A stretch of 64,000 nucleotides of DNA from Chthoniobacteraceae bacterium (GTDB lineage: Bacteria > Verrucomicrobiota > Verrucomicrobiia > Chthoniobacterales > Chthoniobacteraceae): positions 186,001 to 250,000 of the forward strand of contig JAQGOL010000025.1 of assembly GCA_028293625.1 (NCBI GenBank), written 5' to 3'. A program made the translations under genes and the position numbers. Below are positions 37,298 to 46,584 of this stretch, one piece after another. Below the pieces are notes generated by a model. That model saw nothing but the letters and a program-made list of their open reading frames with translations. It was not told the DNA's origin and did no database searches. Within the stretch, counting starts at the first letter, position 1; every line of letters begins with the position of its first letter.

Positions 37298-38311
37298 ATG
37301 CATAATCAGATTCCTGAAGATGTCGCGGAAGACGACGTCGTTGCCATCGACGAACTTTGCCAGCTTAACGGACGGATTTGCGCGGAACTGAGCAAGGTAA
37401 TCATCGGCCAGCGCGAGGTGATCGAAAAACTGCTCATCTGCATTTTCGCGCGCGGCCACGGACTGCTCATGGGCGTGCCTGGCCTCGCCAAAACGCTTCT
37501 GGTCCATTCGCTTGCGGATTTGATGTCGCTCAATTTCAACCGCATCCAGTTCACCCCGGATCTGATGCCAAGCGATATTACCGGCACCGAGATTTTGCAG
37601 GAGACCGATCAGCCGGGACGGCGGGCGTTCGAGTTTGTAAAAGGACCGATTTTTGCCAATATCGTGCTGGCGGATGAAATCAACCGGACGCCGCCCAAGA
37701 CGCAGGCGGCGTTGTTGCAAGCGATGCAGGAGCAGAAGGTCAACAGCGGCAAACACAGCTTCAAACTGGAGCCGCCTTTTTTCGTGCTGGCCACGCAAAA
37801 CCCGATCGAACAGGAAGGGACGTATCCGCTTCCCGAAGCGCAGCTCGACCGGTTTATGTTCCTGATCAATGTGGGATATCCGAGCGAAGCGGAAGAACTT
37901 CAGATCGCAAAGGCGACCACCGGAGGCGCGATGCCGGTGCTGGATAAGATTTTGAGCGCGCAGGAGATTTTGCGTTTCCAGGAACTGGTGCGCCGGGTGC
38001 CGGTGCCGGATCATGTTTACGAGCATGTGGTCAAGCTGGTGCGCAAATGCCGCCCTGGCGGGGAGGAATCGCCCGATTGGATTAAGAAATGGGTCATGTG
38101 GGGTCCGGGACCGCGGGCGGTGCAATACCTGGTGCTTGGGGCAAAGGCGCGCGCGGTGTTGCGCGGCAGTTATCTGGCCCGGCTTGAAGATGTGCATGCG
38201 GTGGCCGAGCCGGTATTGGCCCATCGCATCCTGGTGAATTTCCACGCGGAAAGTGAAGGGATCTCTAGCCAGGAGATTATCCGGCGCATTGTGGCGGAAA
38301 CCGCGGGATAA
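37298..38311 (+). CDS. MoxR-family AAA+ ATPase (operon 2)
   Basis: A 337-aa MoxR ATPase from the ATG at 37298; a GTG at 37265 extends the frame but adds an atypical leader. Walker A is GVPGLAKT (59-66), Walker B IVLADE (122-127) followed by INRTPPKTQAALLQAMQEQK, and the sensor region is ATQNPIEQEGTY. Very similar to the operon 1 ATPase, with more divergence in the C-terminal lid. Acts in the cytoplasm with the VWA proteins encoded next. It opens a second, longer version of the operon; the DUF58 gene follows after 20 bases. Confidence 0.95.
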   Translation: MHNQIPEDVAEDDVVAIDELCQLNGRICAELSKVIIGQREVIEKLLICIFARGHGLLMGVPGLAKTLLVHSLADLMSLNFNRIQFTPDLMPSDITGTEILQETDQPGRRAFEFVKGPIFANIVLADEINRTPPKTQAALLQAMQEQKVNSGKHSFKLEPPFFVLATQNPIEQEGTYPLPEAQLDRFMFLINVGYPSEAEELQIAKATTGGAMPVLDKILSAQEILRFQELVRRVPVPDHVYEHVVKLVRKCRPGGEESPDWIKKWVMWGPGPRAVQYLVLGAKARAVLRGSYLARLEDVHAVAEPVLAHRILVNFHAESEGISSQEIIRRIVAETAG

Positions 38312-38331
38312 GAGATTAACAGGCGCCTTTC

Positions 38332-39249
38332 ATGAGCAAACCCGAGCATAACTGGGACTTTCTCGATATGGGCGTCATCTCGCGGCTCTCGCGGCTGACT
38401 GTCTCGGTCCGGATGCCGATGCTCGGTTCGGTAACGGGGTTGCATCGGAGCGCGACGCGCGGCTCCTCGGTGGAGTTTGCCGAGTACCGGAAATATGCGC
38501 CCGGGGACGATCTGAAGTTTCTCGACTGGCGCGTCTTTGCGCGGACCGACCGGTTTTACATGAAGGAATTCGAGGCGGACACGAACCTTCGCTGTTACCT
38601 GGTGCTCGATACGAGTGCCTCAATGAAATACACGAGCGGCCCGCTTACCCGGTTTGATTATGCGCGGCGGCTGACGGCGACGTTGGCGCATCTGCTCATT
38701 CATCAGGGCGACAGCACGGGGCTGGTCTGTTTTACCGATAAAACGCTGCACGAATTGCCGCCCCGGCGAACACCGAGTCATTTAACCCAGTTGCTCAACA
38801 CCTTGGCGGAAGCGAAGCCGCAGGGGGAAACGAATCTTGTAACCACACTGCACGATCTCGCGGAACGGATCCGGCAACGCAGCCTGGTGATTGTCATCAG
38901 CGATCTTTTCACCGAAGTGCCCGAGTTGCTGGAATGCTTCAAGCATCTGCGCTTTTACAAACACGATCTGGCAGTTTTCCATCTGCTCGACCGGCAGGAA
39001 TTCGAGTTTGATTTCAATCGGCCTGTCCGGTTTGTCGATATGGAAAGCGGCATGGATCTGATCACTGATCCGGCCGTTGTCCGCGACGCGTACCGGGATG
39101 CGGTCCACGATTACCTGGCTGCGCTCAGTCATGGGTGCCGGGAATTTGACGTCGATTACCGGCTCAATTACCTCGATCAGAACTACGAGGCCATGCTGAC
39201 TCAATTTCTTCTTCAGCGCATCAAACGGACCAAGGGCGGGCGCCGCTGA
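38332..39249 (+). CDS. DUF58 protein with VWA-like MIDAS (operon 2)
   Basis: A 305-aa DUF58 protein. Signature: YRKYAPGDDLKFLDWRVFAR at 52-71, KEFEADTNLRCYLVLD, then MIDAS DTSAS (93-97). The downstream half has LVIVISDLFTE, matching the VWA strand that carries a conserved Asp. No membrane helix is seen. It is followed by the BatA/VWA gene after 3 bases, so translation is probably coupled. It corresponds position for position to the operon 1 DUF58 protein. Confidence 0.93.
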   Translation: MSKPEHNWDFLDMGVISRLSRLTVSVRMPMLGSVTGLHRSATRGSSVEFAEYRKYAPGDDLKFLDWRVFARTDRFYMKEFEADTNLRCYLVLDTSASMKYTSGPLTRFDYARRLTATLAHLLIHQGDSTGLVCFTDKTLHELPPRRTPSHLTQLLNTLAEAKPQGETNLVTTLHDLAERIRQRSLVIVISDLFTEVPELLECFKHLRFYKHDLAVFHLLDRQEFEFDFNRPVRFVDMESGMDLITDPAVVRDAYRDAVHDYLAALSHGCREFDVDYRLNYLDQNYEAMLTQFLLQRIKRTKGGRR

Positions 39250-39252
39250 TCC

Positions 39253-41244
39253 ATGGGCTACCTTCAACCATGGATGTGGTGGGCGTTGCCGGCGGTGCTG
39301 CTCCCCCTGCTCATTCATCTGCTTAACCGGCTTCGCTATAAGACGGTCCATTGGGCGGCGATGCACTTTTTATTAAAAGCCAATCGCGCCGCGACACGCC
39401 GGGCCAAAATCCGCCAATACCTGCTTTTGGCGTGCCGGATGTTGGTGGTACTCTTTTTAATCTGGGCCATGGCGCGCCCGTTGGTGGGCGGCTGGCTGGG
39501 CGCGACAGCAGGCGGCGCACCGGAAACCGTGTTGATCCTGCTGGATCGCTCCGCAAGCATGGAAGCGTTTGGCGGCCAGCCCGAAAGCAAGCGCCTCCAT
39601 GCGCTCGCTTTGCTTGGACAGGCGGCAAAGCTGAGCGCCGGAAGCCGGTTTATCCTGATTGAAAACGTCCTTTGTCAGCCGCTCGAAATCGCCGATGCCT
39701 CCTCGCTGGGCACACTGCAAATGGCGCGGCCAACCGATACCGCCGCCGACCTGCCATCCATGCTCCGGGCGGCGCTTGATTATTTGATCAAAAATAAACC
39801 GGGCAGCGCGGAAATCTGGATTGCCAGCGATCTTCAGGCAAGCAATTGGCGGCCCGAGAGTTCTGAATGGGGCGACCTGAGCGCGCGGTTCGGAGGGTTG
39901 AGCCAGCAGGTGCATCTTCGGGTGCTTGATCTTTCCTCACCGGCCGGTCGCAATATCTCGGTGGCGATGAAAAGCGTGGAGCTGCGGGTGCGCGATCCAA
40001 AGAATGGAAAAGCAAAGCTCAACCTGAACCTTCATTTAAAAAGTGGGGCTGAAGGGATGGGTACGGTTCCGCTTTTTGTGACCCGCGACGGCACGAAGAA
40101 CCAGACTGACATCAGGATCAACGCGCTTGATCAGCGCCAAAATCTTCCATTCGATTTGCCGAGAGCAGAATCGGGCTGGGGGAAAATCGAGCTCCCGGCA
40201 GACGATAATCCGGCCGATAATACCGCTTACTTTGTATACGCGCCACCAGTGCCGGTCCGCGCGGCGATCGTCGGCGAGAGTCCGGCGGCATTGCGGTTTG
40301 CCGTGGGCCCCGACAAGACGCGTACCGATCGAAAAGTTGATTTGGTGGCCAATGCCGCCGCGGCGATGAATTGGAAGGAAACCACTTTTATCGCATGGAC
40401 CGGGACCGCTCCGGACGAGAAAACCGGGAAAGCGCTTCAGGCATGGGTGGAAAGCGGCGGCGTGCTGCTTTGTTTCCCATCCGGAACGGAAACCGGGCCG
40501 GCCGGGATCACATGGGCAGGACTTGAAAATGCCACGCCGGATCGCCCGTTTCGAGTCACTGCATGGGACGAACTCGACGGTCCCCTCGCCCGCACCGACA
40601 ATGGCACCCCGCTTCCGTTGGCCCGGCTCGATATCCAACGCAGACAAATCCCCACCGTCGGCATTTCAAGCCACACCTACGCCACATTCGCCGATGGACG
40701 TCCGTTCCTCATCGGATCCAAATTGGGCGCGGGCCAACTGTTTGCGTGTGCCGTGATGCCCGAGGTTCAATGGGGCAGCCTGGGGGAAGGATTTGTACTT
40801 TTACCCATGGTGCAGCGTCTGGTTACCCTTGGAAGCGCCAGATTAAGCGCCCCAGTCCTGGCCACCGCCGGGGAATGGCATCCGGCTGATCCGCAGGAAA
40901 TTTGGACCGCGCTCGACAAAGACCGCGATTGGCACTGGAACGCCGGCATTTATCAAAGTGGCGCCCGGATGATCGCCTTGAACCGGCCCGAGATTGAAGA
41001 CCAACCGGAGACGCTGGAAAAGGCGCGGATTTCGGAGCTGCTCAAAGGGGTGAAACTGACTGTCATGGCCGGCGCGATGGAACTCAAGGCGGACCGGCTC
41101 CAAAGCGAGATCTGGCCGGCGATGTTAATGGCCACGATGCTTTTTATGTGCGCTGAAATGCTGCTGGCCACCAGCAAGGCATTGCTGCCCGCCCGCGCCG
41201 CGGCAAGGCGGACTGAACCAGTTGTGGGAGGCGTGATCCGATGA
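39253..41244 (+). CDS. BatA/VWA-domain membrane protein (operon 2)
   Basis: A 663-aa protein with the BatA N-terminal domain: membrane helices at about 8-24 and 55-75 flanking LLIHLLNRLRYKTVHWAAMHFLL, and ARPLVGGW at the end. VWA MIDAS motif DRSAS at 98-102. A C-terminal helix lies near 615-640. Mid-protein beta segments resemble those of the operon 1 protein. Its stop overlaps the next ATG (ATGA, 41241-41244). Predicted inner-membrane partner of the MoxR ATPase, with the VWA region on the outer face. Confidence 0.87.
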   Translation: MGYLQPWMWWALPAVLLPLLIHLLNRLRYKTVHWAAMHFLLKANRAATRRAKIRQYLLLACRMLVVLFLIWAMARPLVGGWLGATAGGAPETVLILLDRSASMEAFGGQPESKRLHALALLGQAAKLSAGSRFILIENVLCQPLEIADASSLGTLQMARPTDTAADLPSMLRAALDYLIKNKPGSAEIWIASDLQASNWRPESSEWGDLSARFGGLSQQVHLRVLDLSSPAGRNISVAMKSVELRVRDPKNGKAKLNLNLHLKSGAEGMGTVPLFVTRDGTKNQTDIRINALDQRQNLPFDLPRAESGWGKIELPADDNPADNTAYFVYAPPVPVRAAIVGESPAALRFAVGPDKTRTDRKVDLVANAAAAMNWKETTFIAWTGTAPDEKTGKALQAWVESGGVLLCFPSGTETGPAGITWAGLENATPDRPFRVTAWDELDGPLARTDNGTPLPLARLDIQRRQIPTVGISSHTYATFADGRPFLIGSKLGAGQLFACAVMPEVQWGSLGEGFVLLPMVQRLVTLGSARLSAPVLATAGEWHPADPQEIWTALDKDRDWHWNAGIYQSGARMIALNRPEIEDQPETLEKARISELLKGVKLTVMAGAMELKADRLQSEIWPAMLMATMLFMCAEMLLATSKALLPARAAARRTEPVVGGVIR

Positions 41245-43439
41245 ATGGGTGGCAGTTCGATTTTTCTCCGGTCTCGCTTGGCATCTCCCTGCTGTTTGCC
41301 GTGGCATCGGTCTGGTTTTTTCTTCGTTCTTTAAAAAGCGAAGGACATGGCGGCTGGCTTACAGGGCTTCATGCATTGCGGCTGGTTATTGCCTTGCTGA
41401 TCGCTTTCACGTTGCTTCGCCCGGAACGCGTCGTCAGCACCCGGCGAACCGAACAACCTCGGATCGCGGTGTTGTGGGATGGCTCGGGCAGCATGGCGAC
41501 CAAGGATGTGATCTCGGGCGAAAAACAGACCGGATCGCGGGCGGCATGGGTTAAAAAGCAGATCGACGCCAAGTTCTGGGCGCCTCTCCAGAAACGGTAT
41601 CTGGTGTCAGTCGAACAATTTGCCAGGCCACCGCTCAATCCTAAGGCGGACAAGGAGACGCAGGTCGGCTCTGATTTAAATTCGCCCCTTGAAAAAGTGC
41701 TCAAGCAGCACGCCGACCTGCGGGCGGTGCTGTTGCTGAGCGATGGCGATTGGAACCTGGGCAAATCGCCGATCACGGCCGCGACGGCGTTGGCGCAGCA
41801 CGACGTGCCGATTTTTTCAGTGGGAGTGGGAAGTGAAACCTATCTGCCTGACATCGAGCTCCAGTCGGTGATGGCGCCCACCTACGGACTCATCAATGAG
41901 CGGATCAGCGTCATGTTCACGCTGCAAAATCATCTGCCGCGCGAGGTCAAAACCAAGGTGACAGTGGAAGGGCCCGGCAACGTTACCGGCTCGAAAAACG
42001 TCACGCTGCCGGCCATGGGACAGCTTCAGGATTCGCTCATTTTCACTCCGTTGGCCGAGGGGGAAGGCGATTTTACGGTGCGTGTGCCGGTGGAACAGGA
42101 CGAGCTTTATCCCGAGAACAACGAGCGCGGCTTTCATCTCGCTGTGCGGAAGGAAGTGCTGAAAGTTCTCCTGGTCGATTCACAACCGCGCTGGGAATTC
42201 CGATACCTGCGGAACGCTTTGATGCGCGACTCCGGCGTCCTGGTCGACACGATCCTGTATCATCCGCAGATCGGGATGGGGGAAGGAGCTGGCTATTTAA
42301 AAGAGTTCCCCCCCAGGCGCGAGGATCTGCAAGGCTACGACGTGGTGTTTATTGGAGACGTCGGAATTGGCGGCGGCATGTTGAGCCCTGAAAACGCCAC
42401 GATGCTCAGGGGACTTGTTGAGCAACAGGCAAGCGGCGTGGTCTTTCTTCCAGGCGAACTGGGCCGCCAGAAAACGCTGGCCGATTCCGCGCTCGGTGAC
42501 TTGATTCCGGTGGAAACCGATTATTCGAAAGGAAGCGGGTTTGCGTCCCAGGCTGAGGCGCGTGTTGAGCTCACGTTTCGGGGACGCGATCACTGGCTTA
42601 CCATGCTCGCCACGGATCCGGCCGCAAATCAGGCGGTCTGGCGCGCGCTGCCCGGTTTTTATTGGTATGCTCCGGCGCTCAAAGCAAAACCGGGCAGTGA
42701 AGTGCTCGCGGTGCATGAAGCCGCCCGCAATGCCAATGGACGGATTCCGATTTTGGTCACGCGCAGTTCGGGCAACGGCAAGGTGCTTTTTATGGGAACC
42801 GACTCGGCGTGGCGGTGGCGAAAAGGAGTGGAAGATACTTACCATTATCGGTTTTGGGGCCAGGTCGTCCGCTGGATGGCGCATCAACGGCACCTCGCGC
42901 AGGATGAAGGAGTCCGCTTTTTTTACACTCCCGAAACACCGAGGCGCGGCGAGAAAGTGCGGCTCAACGCGACGATCCTCGATAAGCTCGGCATCCCGAT
43001 TACGGAAGGAAAAGTGGTGATCACACTGACCGCGCCGAGCGGGGCGAGTGAGACGATCAATCTCGCATCCGAAAATGCCGAGTGGGGGGTGCACACGGCA
43101 GAATTCACGGCCCGTGAAGGGGGCAAATACGAGGTGGAATTAAAATGCGAATCGGCCGCGCGCCGGTTGAAGACCGAGTTGAATATCACGGTGCCGGCAT
43201 TGGAAAAAGTCGGGTTGCCGGCCAAGCTCGATTTGTTGCGCGAGATCTCGGCGTTGACGGGTGGAAAAAGCGCGGCGCCGGAAGCGCTGGCCCAATTGAT
43301 TTCAAACGTCAATCTGCTGCCTGAGCGCAAACCGGATGAACAACGTTTCCGGCTTTGGTGCGCGCCATGGTGGTGCGCGGCGTTGCTTGGATTGTTCACG
43401 GTTTATTGGACAGGGCGTAAAATTCTTGGACTGACATGA
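41241..43439 (+). CDS. VWA / glutamine-amidotransferase-like membrane protein (operon 2)
   Basis: A 732-aa membrane protein: N-terminal helices near 10-30 and 43-60, VWA domain with MIDAS DGSGS (80-84), a beta-rich middle (residues 195-300), then VLLVDSQPRWEFRYLRNAL near 309, the amidotransferase-like fold entry also present in the operon 1 paralogue. A C-terminal helix ends WTGRKILGLT. It is 192 residues shorter than the paralogue, mainly because a helical insertion after the MIDAS motif is missing. The start overlaps the BatA gene by four bases. No catalytic triad of an active amidotransferase was recognised. Confidence 0.86.
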   Translation: MNGWQFDFSPVSLGISLLFAVASVWFFLRSLKSEGHGGWLTGLHALRLVIALLIAFTLLRPERVVSTRRTEQPRIAVLWDGSGSMATKDVISGEKQTGSRAAWVKKQIDAKFWAPLQKRYLVSVEQFARPPLNPKADKETQVGSDLNSPLEKVLKQHADLRAVLLLSDGDWNLGKSPITAATALAQHDVPIFSVGVGSETYLPDIELQSVMAPTYGLINERISVMFTLQNHLPREVKTKVTVEGPGNVTGSKNVTLPAMGQLQDSLIFTPLAEGEGDFTVRVPVEQDELYPENNERGFHLAVRKEVLKVLLVDSQPRWEFRYLRNALMRDSGVLVDTILYHPQIGMGEGAGYLKEFPPRREDLQGYDVVFIGDVGIGGGMLSPENATMLRGLVEQQASGVVFLPGELGRQKTLADSALGDLIPVETDYSKGSGFASQAEARVELTFRGRDHWLTMLATDPAANQAVWRALPGFYWYAPALKAKPGSEVLAVHEAARNANGRIPILVTRSSGNGKVLFMGTDSAWRWRKGVEDTYHYRFWGQVVRWMAHQRHLAQDEGVRFFYTPETPRRGEKVRLNATILDKLGIPITEGKVVITLTAPSGASETINLASENAEWGVHTAEFTAREGGKYEVELKCESAARRLKTELNITVPALEKVGLPAKLDLLREISALTGGKSAAPEALAQLISNVNLLPERKPDEQRFRLWCAPWWCAALLGLFTVYWTGRKILGLT

Positions 43440-43555
43440 ATCAGCCCGTAAATAAGGGGTGTCGTGACCGGCTCAATGGAGGCGATAAAGGGGGCCGTTT
43501 ACTTCCCACTTTCCGTTGTTTCAACCAGAGCTCCGGTCTCAATGAGGCCGGTTAG
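43436..43555 (+). CDS. Candidate 39-aa small ORF between operon 2 genes
   Basis: An ATG overlapping the stop codon of the VWA gene (ATGA at 43436-43439) opens 39 codons that close at 43553-43555, 12 bases before the next gene. The product is polar (MNQPVNKGCRDRLNGG start) with two Cys. An open frame of this length is not by itself significant, and no Shine-Dalgarno or family supports it. It could simply keep ribosomes loaded across the gap. Confidence 0.2.
   Translation: MNQPVNKGCRDRLNGGDKGGRLLPTFRCFNQSSGLNEAG
43533..43551 (+). promoter_or_regulatory. Hairpin just before the coiled-coil gene start
   Basis: CCGGTCTC (43533-43540) can pair with GAGGCCGG (43544-43551), with one T-G wobble and a 3-base loop, 16 bases before the ATG at 43568. 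It could lower ribosome access to the 1,002-aa protein gene. There is no T-run, so it is not an intrinsic terminator. Confidence 0.25.
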
Positions 43556-43567
43556 AAGATCCCACAC

Positions 43568-46500
43568 ATGAAGACGATCACCCTGCCCGATTCGCTGGTC
43601 ATCCAACTCCAGGCTTACGAAGCGCGTCTTAAAAAGACGGAGACATTGGTGGCAATCTGCGGCGGGATCGTTGGAATCCTGGCCAGTCTGGTCCTGCTTT
43701 TTATTTTTGATCGAGTCGGCGACACGCCGCGTTGGGGACGCATGATCCTCACGTTTAGCAGCGGGGCGCTCGCGGCGTGGTTCGCCCACCGTTGGGCGCG
43801 GCAATGGCTTTGGAACCGGCGCGGACCGGCGCAACTCGCCAAGTTGCTCCAGCGCCATTTCAAGACGCTTGGCGACCGGCTTCAAGGGATCATTGAACTG
43901 ACCGAGGCCACCGATCTTCCAAAGGATGTCTCGCCAGGTCTGATGCGTGCCGCAATCCGGCAGGTAGCCGACGATTCCAACCGGTTTGATTTTACCCAGG
44001 CCGTGCCGGTACGCCCGATGCGCCGGTGGGCGGCAGTCGCTGCGGTGCTCGCCACCTTGATGCTCGCCCCATTCCTTTTTGCCCCGCGTGCCGCCGTCAA
44101 CGCGATTGCCCGATGGGTGATGCCATGGGCTCAAATTGAACGTTACACTTTTGCCGGGCTGGAATCGTTGCCTAAAGAACTGGTTGTTCCCCACGGAGAA
44201 GCCTTCGAGATCGCCTGCGGATTAAAAGCGGACTCGGCATGGAAGCCGGATTCCGCCACGGCCCGGCTCAATCGGAGCGAGCCGATGCAGGCAAAGCTCG
44301 AGAAAGGCCGGGCGCTGTTCCATCTGGCCGGCCAGACCCACGATGGGACATTGAGTGTGCGGCTTGGCGATGCGACACGCGACGTGGCGATCCGTCCAAT
44401 GCATCGGCCTGAAATCAAGGAACTTTCCGCACAGGTTGAATTGCCCGCGTATCTCGGCTACCCGGCCTCAACCACGCCGATTCAGGGAAGCAGCGCAGAG
44501 TTTCTGGAAGGAAGCAACGTGCGGTTCTCAGCAAAAACGAGTCGCCCTTTAAAGGAAGCAAGCATGAAGGTTGGCGCGGCGGAACCGGCGGCGGCGGTCG
44601 CGCAGGACGGTTTTATAACGCCGTCGACTCCGGTCGATCAACTCGGGGCCGAAACCACGTTCCGTTGGGCTGACATTTTTGGACTCACACCGACCCAGCC
44701 TTACACGGTCCGGGTCAGTAGCACCAAGGACGCGGAGCCGCGGATCGAGCTCCGGGGGATCGAACAGGAAACCGCCATTCTTCCCACCGAAGTGCTCAGG
44801 TTAAGCTTTGCCGCGAATGATGATTACGGGGTAAAAGAAAGCTGGCTTGGCTGGACGGTGCGCGCCATTGGGGACAAAAAAGGGCCGGGACAAACCGGCG
44901 AAGCGGCCCGGACTCCCGGGACGCAGACGACGAGGGAGATGGCAAACACGGCTCAGTTCTCGCCGATCTGGCAAAAGATTCCCGAAGACAGCATCGTGGA
45001 GCTGGCGGCATATGCGCTCGATTATCAGCCGCAGCGCAAGCCGGTCGAATCGTGGAAGCACACGGTCTATGTGCTGAGTTTAACCAAACATGCCGAGCGG
45101 GTGCGCGAACGCATGGACGCGACTTTACGACAGCTTAATGAACGCATTCGCGATGAAGAACGGCAGCTCGATGAGACCGCCACCATTGCCCAGAACAAGG
45201 CCGATTTGGCCGGGGAAAAAGCTGGCGAACAGATGAAACAGGCCGAGTCGGCCGAGCGCGCCAATGAGAATCAGCTTCAAAAACTGACCGATGAAATGCG
45301 TGATGTAATGAAGGACGCATTACGAAACAAAGAAGTGCCGGAAGGGACGCTGGCCGATTGGCAGCACCTGACTGAAGCGCTTGAAAAACAGGCTACCCCG
45401 CCGATGCAAGCCGCATCCGAGGCGCTTGCGCAAGGCGGCCAGCAGCCGCAATCGCGAGAGCAACAACTGGCCGAGGCCCAGGCGCAGCAGCAAAAAGCCC
45501 TCGATGCGATGCGCAACGCCGCCGAGAAGATGAACACGACCAACGAGCATCTTTACGCGCGCAATTTTTACAACCGGATGCGCGCCGCCGCCGCGACTGA
45601 GCATGGCATTCACGACACGCTTAAAAACCTCGCGAAAGAAACCGTTGGACTAACTCCCGAACAGATTGCCCCGGAGCACAAAGCGGGGTTTGAAAAAAAC
45701 GCCACGAGCCAGGAGATCCAGACAAAAACGGTAGAGACCCTTGCCAACGATATGGCAGCGTTCATTAAACGGGTTCCAAATGAAAAATACGAGGCCGTAG
45801 ATCGCGAGATGCGGGAGAAAAAGGTGGTCAACGAACTGGGCGAACTGGCCGGGTTCGTTCGCGCCAACTTGCGGCTCAAAGCGGTCGGCCGCACCAAGCA
45901 GTGGGGCGATCAGCTCGATGAATGGGCCACGATGCTTCAGAGCGAATGCAAATGCCAGGGAGGCGATGGCGAGATCGACCCTGATTTGATGGAACTGGTG
46001 GTTGCCTTGGTGCGCGCCGCCCAGGCCCAGGATAATATCCGCGAGCAAACCGAACTGCTTGAAGCCAAAAAGGATGGAAATCCGCAATACGCACAGGGCG
46101 CCCTGGCATTGGCCACCCAGCAGGATGAGCTCAAAAAATCGCTGGATGATCTCCGGGAAAAAACCAAGTTCGACGAGTTCAAACCGACGATGGAGGCCGC
46201 CGGCGGATTCATGGGGGAAGTAGCCGGGAGCTTTCGCCAGCCAAAGACCGACGCGGAAGTTGTCTCTACGGAAGCGGCGATCATCGAGCTGCTGGTGCCG
46301 CCGGATAAAAAGGGAGGCAAGCCCGGTTCCAAAGCGCAGCAAATGGCGCAGAAAATGATGGCCCAGGCAACCAAGGCCGGTTCAGGCGGCGGCGGCAATC
46401 GCGGCCGGTTCGCGAGCGCTCTCGAAGGCGAAAGTGCGGAAGGCGCCGCGCTTAAAGCCAGAGCTGGTGCGCGGCCAGTGGAAAAGGCGGGGGCGGCCAG

Positions 46501-46576
46501 CAACGCGGGAGATTGGCCTGAGGAATTTCGCGATCAGTTGCAGGCCTATTTCCAGCAGATGGAAGCCGGCAAGTAA
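43568..46576 (+). CDS. Large membrane-anchored coiled-coil protein (operon 2), DUF4175-like layout
   Basis: A 1,002-aa protein with membrane helices near 27-47, 54-72 and 155-175. An extracytoplasmic beta part follows with ELPAYLGYP (about 291-299) and FAANDDYGVKESWLGW (about 416-431). From about 500 onward it is Gln/Glu/Ala-rich and predicted coiled coil (ERIRDEERQLDETATIAQNK and similar), ending in a Gly/Ala-rich tail and WPEEFRDQLQAYFQQM. The operon 1 counterpart (15071-18802) shares helices, the P-x-Y-x-G-x-P and DD-x-GV motifs and the coiled-coil half, and ends with a similar EYRAAIDSYFKII stretch. No catalytic domain is recognised; a periplasm-spanning structural role is a reasonable guess. 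Confidence 0.77.
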   Translation: MKTITLPDSLVIQLQAYEARLKKTETLVAICGGIVGILASLVLLFIFDRVGDTPRWGRMILTFSSGALAAWFAHRWARQWLWNRRGPAQLAKLLQRHFKTLGDRLQGIIELTEATDLPKDVSPGLMRAAIRQVADDSNRFDFTQAVPVRPMRRWAAVAAVLATLMLAPFLFAPRAAVNAIARWVMPWAQIERYTFAGLESLPKELVVPHGEAFEIACGLKADSAWKPDSATARLNRSEPMQAKLEKGRALFHLAGQTHDGTLSVRLGDATRDVAIRPMHRPEIKELSAQVELPAYLGYPASTTPIQGSSAEFLEGSNVRFSAKTSRPLKEASMKVGAAEPAAAVAQDGFITPSTPVDQLGAETTFRWADIFGLTPTQPYTVRVSSTKDAEPRIELRGIEQETAILPTEVLRLSFAANDDYGVKESWLGWTVRAIGDKKGPGQTGEAARTPGTQTTREMANTAQFSPIWQKIPEDSIVELAAYALDYQPQRKPVESWKHTVYVLSLTKHAERVRERMDATLRQLNERIRDEERQLDETATIAQNKADLAGEKAGEQMKQAESAERANENQLQKLTDEMRDVMKDALRNKEVPEGTLADWQHLTEALEKQATPPMQAASEALAQGGQQPQSREQQLAEAQAQQQKALDAMRNAAEKMNTTNEHLYARNFYNRMRAAAATEHGIHDTLKNLAKETVGLTPEQIAPEHKAGFEKNATSQEIQTKTVETLANDMAAFIKRVPNEKYEAVDREMREKKVVNELGELAGFVRANLRLKAVGRTKQWGDQLDEWATMLQSECKCQGGDGEIDPDLMELVVALVRAAQAQDNIREQTELLEAKKDGNPQYAQGALALATQQDELKKSLDDLREKTKFDEFKPTMEAAGGFMGEVAGSFRQPKTDAEVVSTEAAIIELLVPPDKKGGKPGSKAQQMAQKMMAQATKAGSGGGGNRGRFASALEGESAEGAALKARAGARPVEKAGAASNAGDWPEEFRDQLQAYFQQMEAGK

Positions 46577-46584
46577 CCAAGGCC